This document shows, in pieces, positions 10,548 to 20,181 of a stretch of DNA of 31,672 nucleotides. Position 1 is the first letter of the stretch. Every line of letters begins with the position of its first letter. Below the pieces are notes generated by a model. It searched no databases. It had not been told where the DNA came from and saw nothing but the letters and a program-made list of their open reading frames with translations. The translations under genes and the position numbers were made by a program. This DNA is from Chara braunii (Eukaryota > Streptophyta > Charophyceae > Charales > Characeae). The stretch covers positions 113,039 to 144,710 of the forward strand of contig BFEA01000363.1 in assembly GCA_003427395.1 (NCBI GenBank). Direction: 5' to 3'.

Positions 10548-11069
10548 TCACGAGAAGCATTGAGTACAGTCCTCAATGAACACGAATGTGCTCCCCTTCT
10601 TGTCTACATTCACACAACCGGTTATGTATGGTCCCTCGTGCAAGGGCAGCAGGGCGATCGTCCAGTACAAGGCATCCCCGCGTATCAATTTGTCGTCCTC
10701 ATACTTCAAAGCGATGGACAACACACAAAGGTCAATCAAATCACCTAGCGGGTCGACCTCAATTGTCCCCTTATTGGGGAGATTTGATAAGGTCTTTCCC
10801 ACGACGATAGCAACCTCACACAACATATCGCCCGCCAAACCGACGAAGGTGTGCAGACGAGTCAATCTAACACCCTCGCATATGACGTCGATGTGTTCGT
10901 CAAGCATGCCTATGCGCGAGAGAGGAGGTGGAAAAATATCGAACTTCAAGTTGTGGAAATATTCCCAACCCACGAAAGTGTGCCCCATTATTTGTCCCTT
11001 GAAGACTAGCACACTCATGGTCATCATATTGGTGGTGAACTGAGGGTAAATGGCATGTAAGATAGCCAT
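10548..11069 (-). CDS. Hypothetical 173-aa protein, possibly Harbinger-associated
   Basis: An uninterrupted minus-strand frame starting at the ATG 11069-11067. It has ordinary globular composition, with motifs such as GTIEVDPLGDLIDLCVLSI, ALKYEDDKLIRGDALYW and LLPLHEGPYITG. No known domain is recognised. It lies on the same strand as, and about 0.85 kb downstream of, the Myb/SANT-like relic, so it may be the C-terminal part of that accessory protein or a third frame of the element. The upstream continuation runs into a (TG)n microsatellite. Its intactness among broken neighbours is notable, but it could be a fragment of a larger gene. Confidence 0.4.
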   Translation of the reverse strand: MAILHAIYPQFTTNMMTMSVLVFKGQIMGHTFVGWEYFHNLKFDIFPPPLSRIGMLDEHIDVICEGVRLTRLHTFVGLAGDMLCEVAIVVGKTLSNLPNKGTIEVDPLGDLIDLCVLSIALKYEDDKLIRGDALYWTIALLPLHEGPYITGCVNVDKKGSTFVFIEDCTQCFS

Positions 11070-11091
11070 TGATTGTGTATCGAAGATATTT

Positions 11092-11093
<2 letters not shown>

Positions 11094-11150
<57 letters not shown>
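11094..11150. repeat. (TG)n microsatellite
   Basis: About 28 pure TG units just upstream (minus strand) of the 173-aa frame. Confidence 0.98.
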
Positions 11151-11152
<2 letters not shown>

Positions 11153-11627
11153 TTGTGACGAACATTAACTGCGCAGCGGACTGAGTACACACCTCCCCAC
11201 ACGATCGCATGCGCTTCACGATGTTGTGAAACACACTTCTTTCAACACACGCCTCGCGGTATACCGACGCAATGACGACAGTTGATGACCATAACTAATG
11301 CACATATTCGTTTTTGGTTTCAAAGACACACATTTTCGTAGTAACAATACAAAATCTCACAGTCGAACTCCCTCCCCCTACCCCCCCTCCCCGCACGCAC
11401 ACAGTGACACACAAATACAAGAACCCCGTCCGTAGACCTGCCCAACCCACCATTTTCCTTTTGTTTTTCTTCAAATGTATCCCCCCCTCTCCCCTTTTTA
11501 GGATCTTCTTTGTCTTGCCTGTGGAAATGCAGTGGCACTCCAAACATTGAGGCATGCCACATGAACCAATACAACATTCCACAGATACCGAAAATTTGTG
11601 CATGCACACAGTTATGTAGCGATCCAC

Positions 11628-11696
<69 letters not shown>

Positions 11697-11919
11697 ATGT
11701 TTTCATCATTAATAAACCACACACTTTATCCGCTCCCCCCCTTCGAATTGCAGCTCGCAATACGTCGACAACAGAGCCAATACACGGATGGCAGAATAAT
11801 GACAATAATTCCAAACCCAAAAAAATAAAAATAGAAAACAAAATGGTAGCTGAACAGTCGATAAGAACGTGGCAACCTACACTTTATCCAACAACCAAGG
11901 CAGCCATAAAAAAAACGAC
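11151..11919. other. No gene recognised; contains (GA)n tract
   Basis: AT- and C-rich sequence with no domain-bearing frame. The 173-aa minus-strand frame at 11320-11841 crosses the (GA)n microsatellite as SLSLSL and is rejected as a gene. Confidence 0.5.
11628..11692. repeat. (GA)n microsatellite
   Basis: About 32 GA units with one AAA interruption near the left end. Confidence 0.98.
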
Positions 11920-12990
11920 TTCTTTGATCGGCTTCTGGCGGGGAACAAGCACACAACGAATGGCGACAAGGACGTCATGATCTATCACGGATGGCTTTCG
12001 CGTTCTCGCAGAGGGTGTTTCTCGTTATCTTGTTTGCCATATCCGTTGTATCATAATGCTTCCTCTACACGTCCACCTCAGTCTCCAGGATCTCATATAG
12101 TCGCAACATCGTGGAGCATTGCCCCTTGTTCACACTCTCCATGTGGTCAACATAAGTGTTTTGTGGTTGTCCACGAGGCAATAGCTCGAAAGTCTGTTGC
12201 CACATGCTTTTCTTGTTCCCAAACTTGCTCGCGCTCCCTTTGCTGAATGTGGAATTCTTCGTTAATATCCTTGCTCATTGTCTTCGACTTCTCCTCCATC
12301 CTCACTGGCGATAGATTTCGCTCCTGCGGCTGGCCCGCCGACATTTGAATCCCCCTCGGTGCATCTGTATCTATGAGATTGTTCGGGTAGGTGGTGTGAT
12401 TCTCCTTCGTCATCGCCTTCATCTCCTTATACACAGTGCGATCCATAAGGAAATTGAAGCCCCATTACCTCCTCTCCGTGGGTGTAAGCATGAAGTAGTT
12501 TTTCTCTACGGACCAATCCTGGAACTTCTGAACCTTCCATAACTGTTGCATCACGTTGTCCCATTTCTTCCCATAGTTGATGGTCTTCTTGATGTGGACG
12601 TCGGCCCACTTCCACTCCCTGTTCTTCATGCGACCGAAATTGTGGCCCATACCCGCAAAATAGAGATCTTGAATCTTAATCCTATCTCGCCCGAATGAGG
12701 GCAACCATGTCTTTCACCGACCAGTTCTTTCTGCCCTCACCATCACTTGTGGAGTTGTCATCGGCCCTTTTCTTATCTCAACATCCCGCTGTGAAGAACC
12801 CTTCTAGTCACTCCTGCAACCAGCCATGCCCTTCCTCCCCACAAGTCGAATCTCCAATAACTCCTCCGAGTAATAATCGTCTTCCACTTCCATGTCATTG
12901 TAGTCGTTACGCTCTGGCACGGACAACTCATCGTCGTCATTCTTATCGTCGATGTGGAGGCATTGCACCCCCTTTCGTTACAGCCTCCGC
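11920..12990 (-). pseudogene. Myb/SANT-like (trihelix) accessory protein relic of Harbinger
   Basis: Harbinger elements usually encode a second protein with a Myb/SANT-like trihelix domain that binds the element ends and helps import the transposase. Here the minus strand reads an acidic leader near 12960-12840 (DDKNDDDELSVPERNDY), then NWSVKDMVALIRA (about 12735-12695), then in the frame of 12465-12704 REWKWADVHIKKTINYGKKW and WDNVMQQLWKVQKFQDW. It then shifts frame to EVMGLQFPY and continues in 12147-12446 (MDRTVYKEMKAMTKENHTTY). Further coding-like sequence (MESVNKGQCSTMLRLYEILE) reaches about 12050. The spaced tryptophans are typical of the trihelix fold. Stops and at least two frameshifts break it. 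It points toward transposase relic 1, so the two would be convergent. Confidence 0.6.
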
Positions 12991-12999
12991 TCGAGCTTG

Positions 13000-13467
13000 G
13001 TGAAGGTGCTGCTGTTCCTCCACCCACATTGTTGGCCCGTGCGTTATGTGGGGGTACTTGCCGGCTGCTTATCGTCCACACGCTGTCGTGTACGTGAAGT
13101 CCCTGCACCTTTGCCCACCGCAGGCAATGATTGCATCCATTCACCATCTATGCTGCATATTCCCCCGCTCTTGGAAAAATATATAGAATGATCTCATGCG
13201 TCGTCACGCGACCCCTCTCCCAGGCCGTCCACTCCCCCCCCTCCCCCCACGGATGTCTGTTCTGCACGATCCCCATCAGGGTGGGGATTGATGATGCGCG
13301 GTGTGTTGTCGTTGCTCCGCTCTTGCCGGAGCGACAGGACAACCCAAAGGTGAGATAAACCGCAACATCTACGTGTTCCTCGGCCAGGCCGCCCTTCAAC
13401 AGTGACATGTATGACCAGGGCGCCTCCTCCAGAGGAGGACTCACGAAGAATTGGCTACGCGCTCAAT
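13000..13467. other. No gene recognised
   Basis: Intermediate-GC sequence with only short open frames on both strands and no domain. It may be the upstream flank or promoter side of the Myb/SANT-like relic. Confidence 0.35.
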
Positions 13468-13661
13468 CTTGTGTCGATCCACTCCCTAGAAGCACTGTCG
13501 ATGACTTCCCGCCGTAGTCATACTCGTCGTCTGTTGGCGGCAAAGGATCGTACAAATGCTTGTTTGTACTCCCCGCAATGCGTCGATCTTGCGTCGATCT
13601 TGCGTCGATCCACTCCCCAGAAGGATCGTACAGATGCTTGTTTGCACTCCCCGCAATGCGG
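13468..13661. repeat. Decayed tandem repeats with period about 78 bp
   Basis: The block 13545-13583 (GGATCGTACAAATGCTTGTT...) recurs at 13623-13661. TCGATCCACTCCC occurs at 13475 and 13606. The 11-base unit GCGTCGATCTT is tripled at 13580-13610, with TC at the end of the last copy. The repeats lie at the right edge of the Harbinger territory. Confidence 0.85.
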
Positions 13662-13958
13662 TGCCGACTCGATGGCCCATTCTATTGTGCCTGCCGGTCT
13701 GCTCTTCGTCATACGTTGGTCCATCCCGTTGCCCTTCTTCGAGGACCGCCTCTTACATGTAACTCCAAAAAACCGCCCAAAAAGCACATGTGGAACAAGA
13801 GGACCACCAGAAGCAGCACTGCGACGAGGAGCAGCAGAGGTAGCCTTCAACACACGTCGTCCATGAACGGCACAACAGAGAGGGCAACAATGCCACGTCT
13901 GGTGTCGAACGTCCAGCAAATGACGTCAAAAACTTGAAGGGCAGCGAAGGTAGGAGTC

Positions 13959-14318
13959 TTGTCGGACGTGCAGCACGTGACGACACGTGAGGGAATACAC
14001 GTGAGTGCAAAAACAACTTTTGTCGATGGAGTGAAGGCACCATCGGGAAAAATATTTGAATTTCCCGACCGTTGCGGATGTCCCTCGAGCGCCGGCGACC
14101 GCATGACAGTGTCCGACTCGGAAGACGACGACGCGACCCAACTGAGGACGAGCACCAACGGTAACCGTTGGAGCCCGTTGGGGGACTACTTAGACATTGG
14201 AGGGTGGGATGTCCGTGCTCACACGCCCTCAGACCACATACAAACCACCGAAAAACAAAAAACTATTCGTCGATCCATGTCCTCGCCACTCCGTGAATCG
14301 CGGTTCTTTGATCTTTAA
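13959..14318 (+). CDS. Hypothetical 119-aa open frame
   Basis: An uninterrupted frame with an acidic patch (VSDSEDDDATQLRTSTNGN) followed by RWSPLGDYLDIGGWDV. The acidic/NGNRWSPL pattern resembles linker segments of retrotransposon ORF1 proteins, but nothing decisive is visible. It abuts a LINE-like fragment on the other strand. Treat as doubtful. Confidence 0.25.
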   Translation: MSDVQHVTTREGIHVSAKTTFVDGVKAPSGKIFEFPDRCGCPSSAGDRMTVSDSEDDDATQLRTSTNGNRWSPLGDYLDIGGWDVRAHTPSDHIQTTEKQKTIRRSMSSPLRESRFFDL

Positions 14319-14770
14319 GGGATCTCGCGAGGTCCCTTGGGGAAAAGGAAAATTTAGCTGGAGCCACAAGGATGCTATGAGGAATTTCCCTTGTGGCATT
14401 TTCACTTTCTTTCTCAATTACATCCCCGAGGATAGGTGGAACAAACAAATTCTTGTGGATTTCAGGTCTCCAAGGAGTGTCTAATGACACCCATAGAGTA
14501 GCAAGAGGAGGATATTGATGAGGAAAATGTATATAAAGTGGATTCAGAGAAGAATATAGATTAGTTTTGGAAAAAAGTTTGGTCGTCCGGGCATAGTGGC
14601 ACCCTCCAGAGGGAGTGCCAGTGGGGGGTGCAGCCAACGGAAGGGTGATTAGGGATTGGATGGGAAACCGTGACAAGAGGAGCCCACTTTTTGGGTATGG
14701 GCCAGACCTCACTGCCTGGGTAGCTGGCTGCTTGGAAAGCTTCCACCAACCCTAACAGAACCCCTCGGTG
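14319..14770 (-). mobile_element. Small LINE ORF2-derived fragment
   Basis: GACACCCATAGAGTA is identical at 14487-14501 and 4598-4612 in the large LINE. The minus-strand translation LATLWVSLDTPWRPEIHKN resembles LDTLWVSLLKVWRKLPLPN of that element's post-RT region. The rest of this interval is alignable only loosely. Confidence 0.4.
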
Positions 14771-14814
14771 ACGAGACAAGAAAACGCGATCTCACAGTAA
14801 CACAAAATTTTGGC

Positions 14815-14939
14815 TGGTTCATAGGTTGGGGTTGCCCGATAAGGAGAACTTCCCTCATCCAGAAAGTACTTCAGCAGCGACGGCAGGTTCGTAGGTTGGG
14901 ATTGCCCGATAAGGAGAACTTTCCTTATCTAGAAAGTAG
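14815..14939. repeat. Two tandem copies with period 70 bp
   Basis: TAGGTTGGG(G/A)TTGCCCGATA begins at 14822 and again at 14892, each followed by AGGAGAACTT and a similar 15-base tail. About 55 bases match with few differences. Confidence 0.9.
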
Positions 14940-14949
14940 GCTCCCTTGT

Positions 14950-16020
14950 AACGGTTTCCTATTAAGTGATGTAGAAGGCAAAACTCAAACTGGGTGAAAG
15001 TGGCTGCCATGTAGTTTGATTGTTCAACATGGAAGCATGTGGGATCTCAAAAGTTGTCTTGCAGAGCTGGGCGCGCGTGTATGGGGTCCAAGCTTGGCCA
15101 TAATTTGTGTTGTTGTGAGATGGTGTTTTCCCTTTTCCACCGTGGAGCTTAGCGGAAGCTTTGCAAGGCACAACTAGTATTGGGCAGTGTGATTCATCCC
15201 TTATAAATGAGGAGTGCCTGATTTTGTTTCTTTGGAGCGAGGTCCCACTCGCACGAGGACCGGATCGAAAGCATTGGAAGGCGTCGAGTCGAATGCCGTC
15301 CAACGTCGAATATCATGCGATGCTGGAAATTTGAGATTTTTGAAGTTTTTATGGTGTATTTAATATTTATAGCAAAGTAATGTTAATTTTTCTATCCATT
15401 GGGGGACTTGAGGGTGAGGTTGACCGGATGCATCGACGGAATCGGCCAAAAGCCAACAGATTGAAGGAAAGAAAGATGGAGGCAGCAAACAAAAAAGTTA
15501 AGCACTCGCCAGTTATAATGACATAGCTGTCAGGTACGTGGATAACGGAAGGGAGTCCATACCCAACCTCGTGCACTCCGGTTTTGAAGGGATCAGAACT
15601 GGATCACGCGTTCTAGGGACACAACAAAGACAAGTCTGCGTGGCCGCGTGGATACATCCGTCTTTGTGTTAGTGATGTCTGCACTTGGGTGGCATCCATG
15701 GGGACATGCTGAAACCGGGAGTGCAACCGCATTGAAGCACACACTACGTGACTCCGTTCATTCCACGCCTTGGCGATATGGTGGGCCATGGTTCGAGGTT
15801 GTGGAAGTGCACGACTTCCGTTTTGTCTGTTGTAGATTCGCCGCATTCGTTACTGCCACACATCGGAAGTTGGGTAACGATGTTTCACGTATTCAGTTAC
15901 TTGTCATTGTGCACAGACATATTGACAATTCCATGTCCATTTCAAGAATGCTCAAAATAGTTGGCTGCACAGTTTGCATACGGTGACGTTCACTAGCAGA
16001 GACCATCACCACTAAGAACA
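14950..16020. other. No gene recognised
   Basis: A 112-aa plus-strand frame (15648-15986) is open but has no recognisable motif and is overlapped by another frame of similar quality. I see no RNA gene or repeat here. Confidence 0.4.
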
Positions 16021-16024
16021 CGAC

Positions 16025-16059
<35 letters not shown>

Positions 16060-16140
16060 GTATATATATACATACATATATATATATATGTATATATATT
16101 CATATATATATATATATACACAGAGAGAGAAAAAAAAAAA
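16025..16140. repeat. Compound (CA)n/(TA)n microsatellite with purine tail
   Basis: A CA tract passes into an imperfect TA tract with ATG and ATAC interruptions, then GAGAGAG and an A run. It ends about 50 bases before the second Harbinger relic. Confidence 0.95.
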
Positions 16141-16189
16141 GAGATGGAGCTAAAAATCTTCATACTATTGCTGACACTGAAGATGATGG

Positions 16190-16795
16190 AGGAAACATGG
16201 AGTGCCTCATGACCAGACCACATCAATTGGGGGACCTGCACAGTCTTTCTTCTAGAAGATCGGACATGGACTCGAACATGTTCACATCATCACATATCGA
16301 AATTTTTGCAATGTTTGCGCAGCTCGCTGACCTGTTGGCCAAGAGAGTCCCTGAGATGGTGGGTTTTGAGGCAAACAGTTGGATTTCAAGAACACATAAC
16401 TGTACAGGATGACGTAGAGGACAACTACTACATGACATTGTTGCTTATGGAGCGCAACACCTTCAACCGCTTGCTAAACACTCTCCGTCTGCACCTTCGA
16501 AGGCAAGTTTAGGAGACCACTCCGCCTTGGGACTGCCATTAACGCAATCACGTTCATGTCCGTAGAGGATAGGATGCATTGAGTGGACTGGTATGCTCAT
16601 AAAGGTTTTCCCAAATGCTGGGGATGTGTGAATTGCACACACATCCACATAGATAAGCACCCTTCGCTTAACGGAGATCAGTTCTGCTCCGGAAGGACCG
16701 AACGGTTGTCTATTTTAACGAAGACCATTTTTTACCATGACTTGTACATACTTGACATGAACGTTGGATTCTCTGGCACAGTCAGGAGCTAGGGC
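16190..16795 (+). pseudogene. PIF/Harbinger-type transposase relic 2 (different family)
   Basis: A plus-strand remnant of a DDE transposase. The N-terminal part is at 16300-16510 (FLLMERNTFNRLLNTLRLHL in mixed frames; the visible frame reads LLLMERNTFNRLLNTLRLHL). The catalytic part is at 16583-16792 (HKGFPKCWGCVNCTHIHIDK, then LYILDMNVGFSGTVRS). GCVNCTHI corresponds to the GC(I)DCTHI signature with Asp replaced by Asn, and LDMNVGFSGTV to LD(V)NVG(F)PGS. It is clearly diverged from relic 1. Frame changes and stops mean it is not functional, and no terminal inverted repeats were identified. Confidence 0.65.
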
Positions 16796-16959
16796 ATAAC
16801 AACCGAGGTCGCTACTGCTCACAATACTGAATTAAGAGATTAGGAAGGGAATAGGAGATCAGACTAGAAGGAGGGATCTCAACTATCCTGTCTGCCTTGC
16901 CTGTTGGAATCATCACGGTTACATTTGGCAATGACATACCTAGCGACCACTAAAAAACA

Positions 16960-18562
16960 CTGTATGAAAATTGCTAGATACTTTTATCGTGACCTCTTCT
17001 CTTCACATGTCCCACAACCACAGGATCCCCGTCGTGCGGCGCACATCGAAGAATTCCTCCAACCAATGACATCGAAGAATTCCTCCAACCAATGAAAAAT
17101 AACCTCACACAATCACAAAGGGAGAAACTCGAAAAACTGGTTAGTAAGGAGGAAATATGGTCAACTCTCCTTCAAATGGATGAGGAGAAAACCCCGAGCA
17201 TTGATGACTTCCCTAAGGAATTTTGGGCAACCATATGGCCCGTCTTGAGCAATGACCTCATCAGCTTCTATAGGGTCGTCTGGGATTCAGGAGACATGGG
17301 GGACATATTGGGGCAAGGGGTTCCGTCACTTCTCCAAAACAAATGGGACAAAATGAATATTCGAAATTACCGTCTGATTACTCTCTTAACTGTGGTATAC
17401 AAGATGTTGTCCAAAACACTCGTCAGCAGAATGATCGAGGTTATAGAGAACATCATTCACCCATCCTAGACTGACTTCATCCAAAAAAGAAACATTCAGG
17501 AAAACATTTTATTAATTAATGAAGTCATAAGCCTCTCACGACAGTCTGCAACCAATGCAACTTTCATCTTTATCGACTTCGAGAAAGCATATGATCACGT
17601 CGATTGAACGTTCCTAGATATGTGCCTCCAGAAGCTAAACTTTGGCCAAGACTTTAGAAGATGGGTGTAGATCCTGCGCCGGATTACAACAACACGTGTG
17701 CAGGTGAACGGATTACTAACTCCGGAGATTTGTCTAGAGAGATCGGTTCAGCAAGGGGATCTTACAACCCCCTTCCTTTTTATAGTAGTAACGAAGGCTC
17801 TAGCAGTCAACCTCCGCCACAGTAAGAACCTAGCGAAGATTTAAATCGTAGGAATCCCGGATGAAGCGGTTTTCGTTTGCTCCCTTTTCGCGGATGATCT
17901 TACGATAATGATAGAGGTCACAAAGGAGAATATGAGGGAGATACAACGACTCATGGATCTTTTCTGCACCCTGTTAGATATGGCAATTAACTAGGGAAAA
18001 ACGACGTTGGGTTGGTGGCTCCACCGCCAAGGAGCGGAGGACGTCCACCAGAGGAACCACACATATCCTGGATACCCCCTCAGGTCCCTATACGGGTTAT
18101 AGGTGTCAAAATGACAGCACAAGGCTGCCCACTTGAAAATGATGGATGGCTAGCAGCCCCGTCTCTGACAAAACTGTCTCAGTGGAACCATAATGAAACG
18201 CCATTGTTTGGATGAGCCCTAGTAATAAACAATGTGGTGTTGGCAACTCTTTGGTATAAATCCGTCCTTTGGCCACTAGGTGTTACCGCTGAAAAATCCC
18301 TTAAACGGAAGGTGACCGCCTACCTTTGGAAAAGGGACAGTGAAAGTAATAATACAATCAATCGAGTGGCTTGGGACTTGGTAGTGCAGCCCAAAGCAAA
18401 AGGGGGGTTGCGCATCCTCGACCCCTCCACACAAAACCAAGCGCTGATTTTGCAGTGGATTATCTGATTGATTTTCGACTACCTCCTTCCATGGAGGCCT
18501 TTGGCCATGGAACAAATTTCACACCTGACTCCTGAAGCCCATGCATCGATTGACCCCTTAGC
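16960..18562 (+). mobile_element. 5'-truncated LINE, reverse transcriptase portion
   Basis: A plus-strand LINE relic of the same superfamily as the large element; the pre-RT region aligns (LEKLVSKEEIWSTLLQMDEE against LEKLLTKEEIWTTLIQMEED). It lacks the endonuclease region. The right end stops abruptly at 18562 within coding sequence (PEAHASIDPLA), where a T-run starts the 3' end of another LINE in reverse orientation. Confidence 0.85.
16960..18562 (+). pseudogene. LINE ORF2 relic: reverse transcriptase and post-RT domain
   Basis: Motifs in order: YFYRDLFSSH (16980), KEEIWSTLLQMDEEKTPSID (17092 frame), NIRNYRLITLLTVVYKMLSK, FIFIDFEKAYDHVD (RT motif A, 17568-17606), VQQGDLTTPFLF (motif B), SLFADDLTIMIE (motif C, FADD intact, near 17880-17910), then post-RT ALVINNVVLATLWYKSVLWP and RVAWDLVVQPKAKGGLRILD (18215-18430). 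Stops interrupt after HPS (17467), after HVD, after RRWV, in the NLAKI/IVGIP segment and after MAIN. Compared with the large LINE these sites are Trp, Glu or similar, so most are single-base nonsense changes. A 26-bp tandem duplication at 17043-17094 adds a frameshift. Confidence 0.85.
17043..17094. repeat. Exact tandem duplication of 26 bp
   Basis: ACATCGAAGAATTCCTCCAA plus six more bases occurs at 17043-17068 and immediately again at 17069-17094 without a difference. Since 26 is not a multiple of three it shifts the LINE reading frame. Confidence 0.97.
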
Positions 18563-18900
18563 ATTTTTTTTTTTTAAAAGAAGCTTCCTCCAGTGCTAGT
18601 GGTGCTAGTAAGAGCAGACACCGCTAACACCCGAGGAAAGGCTCCATCTATTGGTGGGGAGCGTCACCTGCTGGAAAACGGGTTCAACGTCCCTTGTACG
18701 AAGTAATTTAGAAAATAGTCAGAAAAAGAATAAGCTGAGAAAATCCTGCCAGCATTGATTACTCTGAATTCATAGGATTGACTGAGCAGGTTGTTGAAAA
18801 AAGTTCGCAGCCCGTCAGGGATGCGTTTCCCCCCGTGATAACATTTTTCGTCGTCGTTCATTATACGGTCGTTGGAAGGCTGAAAAAACAAGGCATGACC
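18563..18900 (-). mobile_element. LINE 3' end inserted into the preceding LINE
   Basis: A T-run on plus (18564-18576) followed by a hairpin and the stretch CTCCATCTATTGGTGGGGAG matches the 3' end of the large LINE at 2693-2830 in the same orientation. It is therefore the A-tailed end of a minus-strand LINE sitting inside the plus-strand LINE. The conserved block covers about 18590-18697. The 76-aa minus-strand frame at 18664-18891 is probably chance. The inner (5') boundary is not defined. Confidence 0.7.
18592..18631 (-). other. LINE 3'-terminal stem-loop, copy 2
   Basis: Arms 18592-18604 and 18619-18631 pair at 12 of 13 positions including two G-U pairs. The loop contains the same CTG...(C/T)AG inner pairing as copy 1 at 2725-2764. 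Confidence 0.75.
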
Positions 18901-19163
18901 GTTTAGGGGGTGGTGGCATCTTATTTGAAACTGCAGAACCGGTAGTACCGCACGGGTTTTAGTCCAGGACCTCGTAGGACCGGTAGCTACGAGTAGGAGG
19001 CCGAGGAGGCCGCAGTCCTTTTTTGAAATTGAAACGGTGTGGGTGGTCCTTTTTCGAAATTGAAACGGTGTACCCTTTCTATTCGGATTTCGAAAAGAAA
19101 AAAATCTTGTATTCCGATAAAATTACTTCTTCTTTTTGTTGGAGGTCAGCGCCTGCCCTTGTG
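18901..19163. other. No gene; short direct repeats before the assembly gap
   Basis: Includes GAAATTGAAACGGTGT at 19025-19040 and again at 19056-19071 (period 31), and an ACCGGTAG motif repeated at 18942 and 18979. The continuation of the interrupted plus-strand LINE was not recognised here. Confidence 0.5.
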
Positions 19164-19172
19164 NNNNNNNNN
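19164..19172. other. Assembly gap or ambiguous bases (9 N)
   Basis: Nine undetermined bases directly before a long (TC)n tract, probably a microsatellite sequencing or assembly failure. The true distance across this point is unknown. Confidence 0.99.

Positions 19173-19262
<90 letters not shown>
19173..19262. repeat. Compound (TC)n-(TA)n microsatellite, Helitron target
   Basis: About 24 TC units, a TG step, then about 20 TA units. The TA tract abuts the CTAG terminus of the Helitron, fitting insertion between A and T of the host. Confidence 0.95.
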
Positions 19263-19263
<1 letters not shown>

Positions 19264-19305
19264 TAGCTAAGCGCCCATGGTGTGGGCGGTGCGGGCAATG
19301 CCCGC
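19263..19305 (-). other. Helitron 3' terminus: two hairpins and CTAG
   Basis: On the minus strand: palindrome GCGGGCATTGCCCGC (19305-19291), three bases, palindrome GCCCACACCATGGGC (19287-19273), then GCTTAGCTAG ending at 19263, and host T from the (TA)n tract. Ten bases from the hairpin to the end with a terminal CTAG is the textbook Helitron arrangement. Confidence 0.85.
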
Positions 19306-19687
19306 AAAAAACAAAAAAATAAATAAAAAAAGTTAGGCCCAGACAAAGCTGCAAATTTCATTTCATTTCACCACTATTAACGAATTCAAGAAATGGAACA
19401 CGTATAGACAGACAGAGAAAGGGAGAGAGAAAGAGAGAGAGAGGGAGGAGAGAGGAGAGAGAGAGAGCGAGATATGGAGACACACAAAGACAGAAAGAGA
19501 GAAATCAATAAAAGAGCAAAGAATAAAAAAAAATCAACATAAGTATAAAAATAGAAGAAGTTTAACATGAACGTTATTGACGCATTAAAGTTAGCAAGCG
19601 GCCGCTGTATAATCAAGGCACAATGATTGCGCAATGGAATCGACCTTAACGTAAAAAAATGTAATACTGTCAACTCAAAATTATTTT

Positions 19688-19751
<64 letters not shown>

Positions 19752-20181
19752 CGCCCTCCCATTTATTTATATCTCTCTTCCTATCTTTCTTGCAAGGGCA
19801 ATAACTCAACCATAACCAAAGCTGATCATAAAAAATATATCATTAACGTAACGCTTGGATAAACAGTGAATCAACAGCTTTCTCTGCGCTATCTCTCTCA
19901 TAAGACCAATCAACTTCCTTCACTGGAACGATACTCTTGCAGCACCTCACGAACAGAAACTTCTTGCAGCACTTTGCGACGATACTCGTGAAAACTTCCA
20001 AATCAACTTTGTCTTTGCCGATTGTAATCAAGGTGAATTGCAGCATCCACAGATCTCTAAGTGTTCATTCTCGTATTTAACGACGCTGCTGCGTCCACAA
20101 TATCTCGCACCCTGTGAGAACTATCAAGATAGGATAGGTGTGCAAGTATCTTTTTGGGACCAATAGATTGAAAAGAGTCGT
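19306..20181. other. Helitron 3' non-coding region with simple repeats
   Basis: A purine-rich (GA)-like stretch at 19405-19475 and a (CT)n microsatellite at 19691-19749. No gene is seen in the remainder. Confidence 0.6.
19691..19749. repeat. (CT)n microsatellite
   Basis: About 29 pure CT units inside the Helitron 3' region. Confidence 0.98.

Noticed and set aside
10576-11043. 155-aa plus-strand open frame
   Set aside because: Antisense to the 173-aa minus frame; its composition (Ser, Pro, Met, Arg) looks like a shadow.
11320-11841. 173-aa minus-strand open frame
   Set aside because: Much of it is SLSLSL from the (GA)n tract and the rest has no domain; it is a chance frame across a microsatellite.
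13468-13661. Possible CRISPR-like or regulatory repeat array
   Set aside because: The repeats are few, diverged and of unequal spacing in a eukaryotic context; they are ordinary decayed tandem repeats.
14263-14712. 149-aa minus-strand frame as a gene
   Set aside because: Part of it resembles the post-RT region of the LINE and the rest is Pro/Ser-rich, so it is listed only as a LINE fragment.
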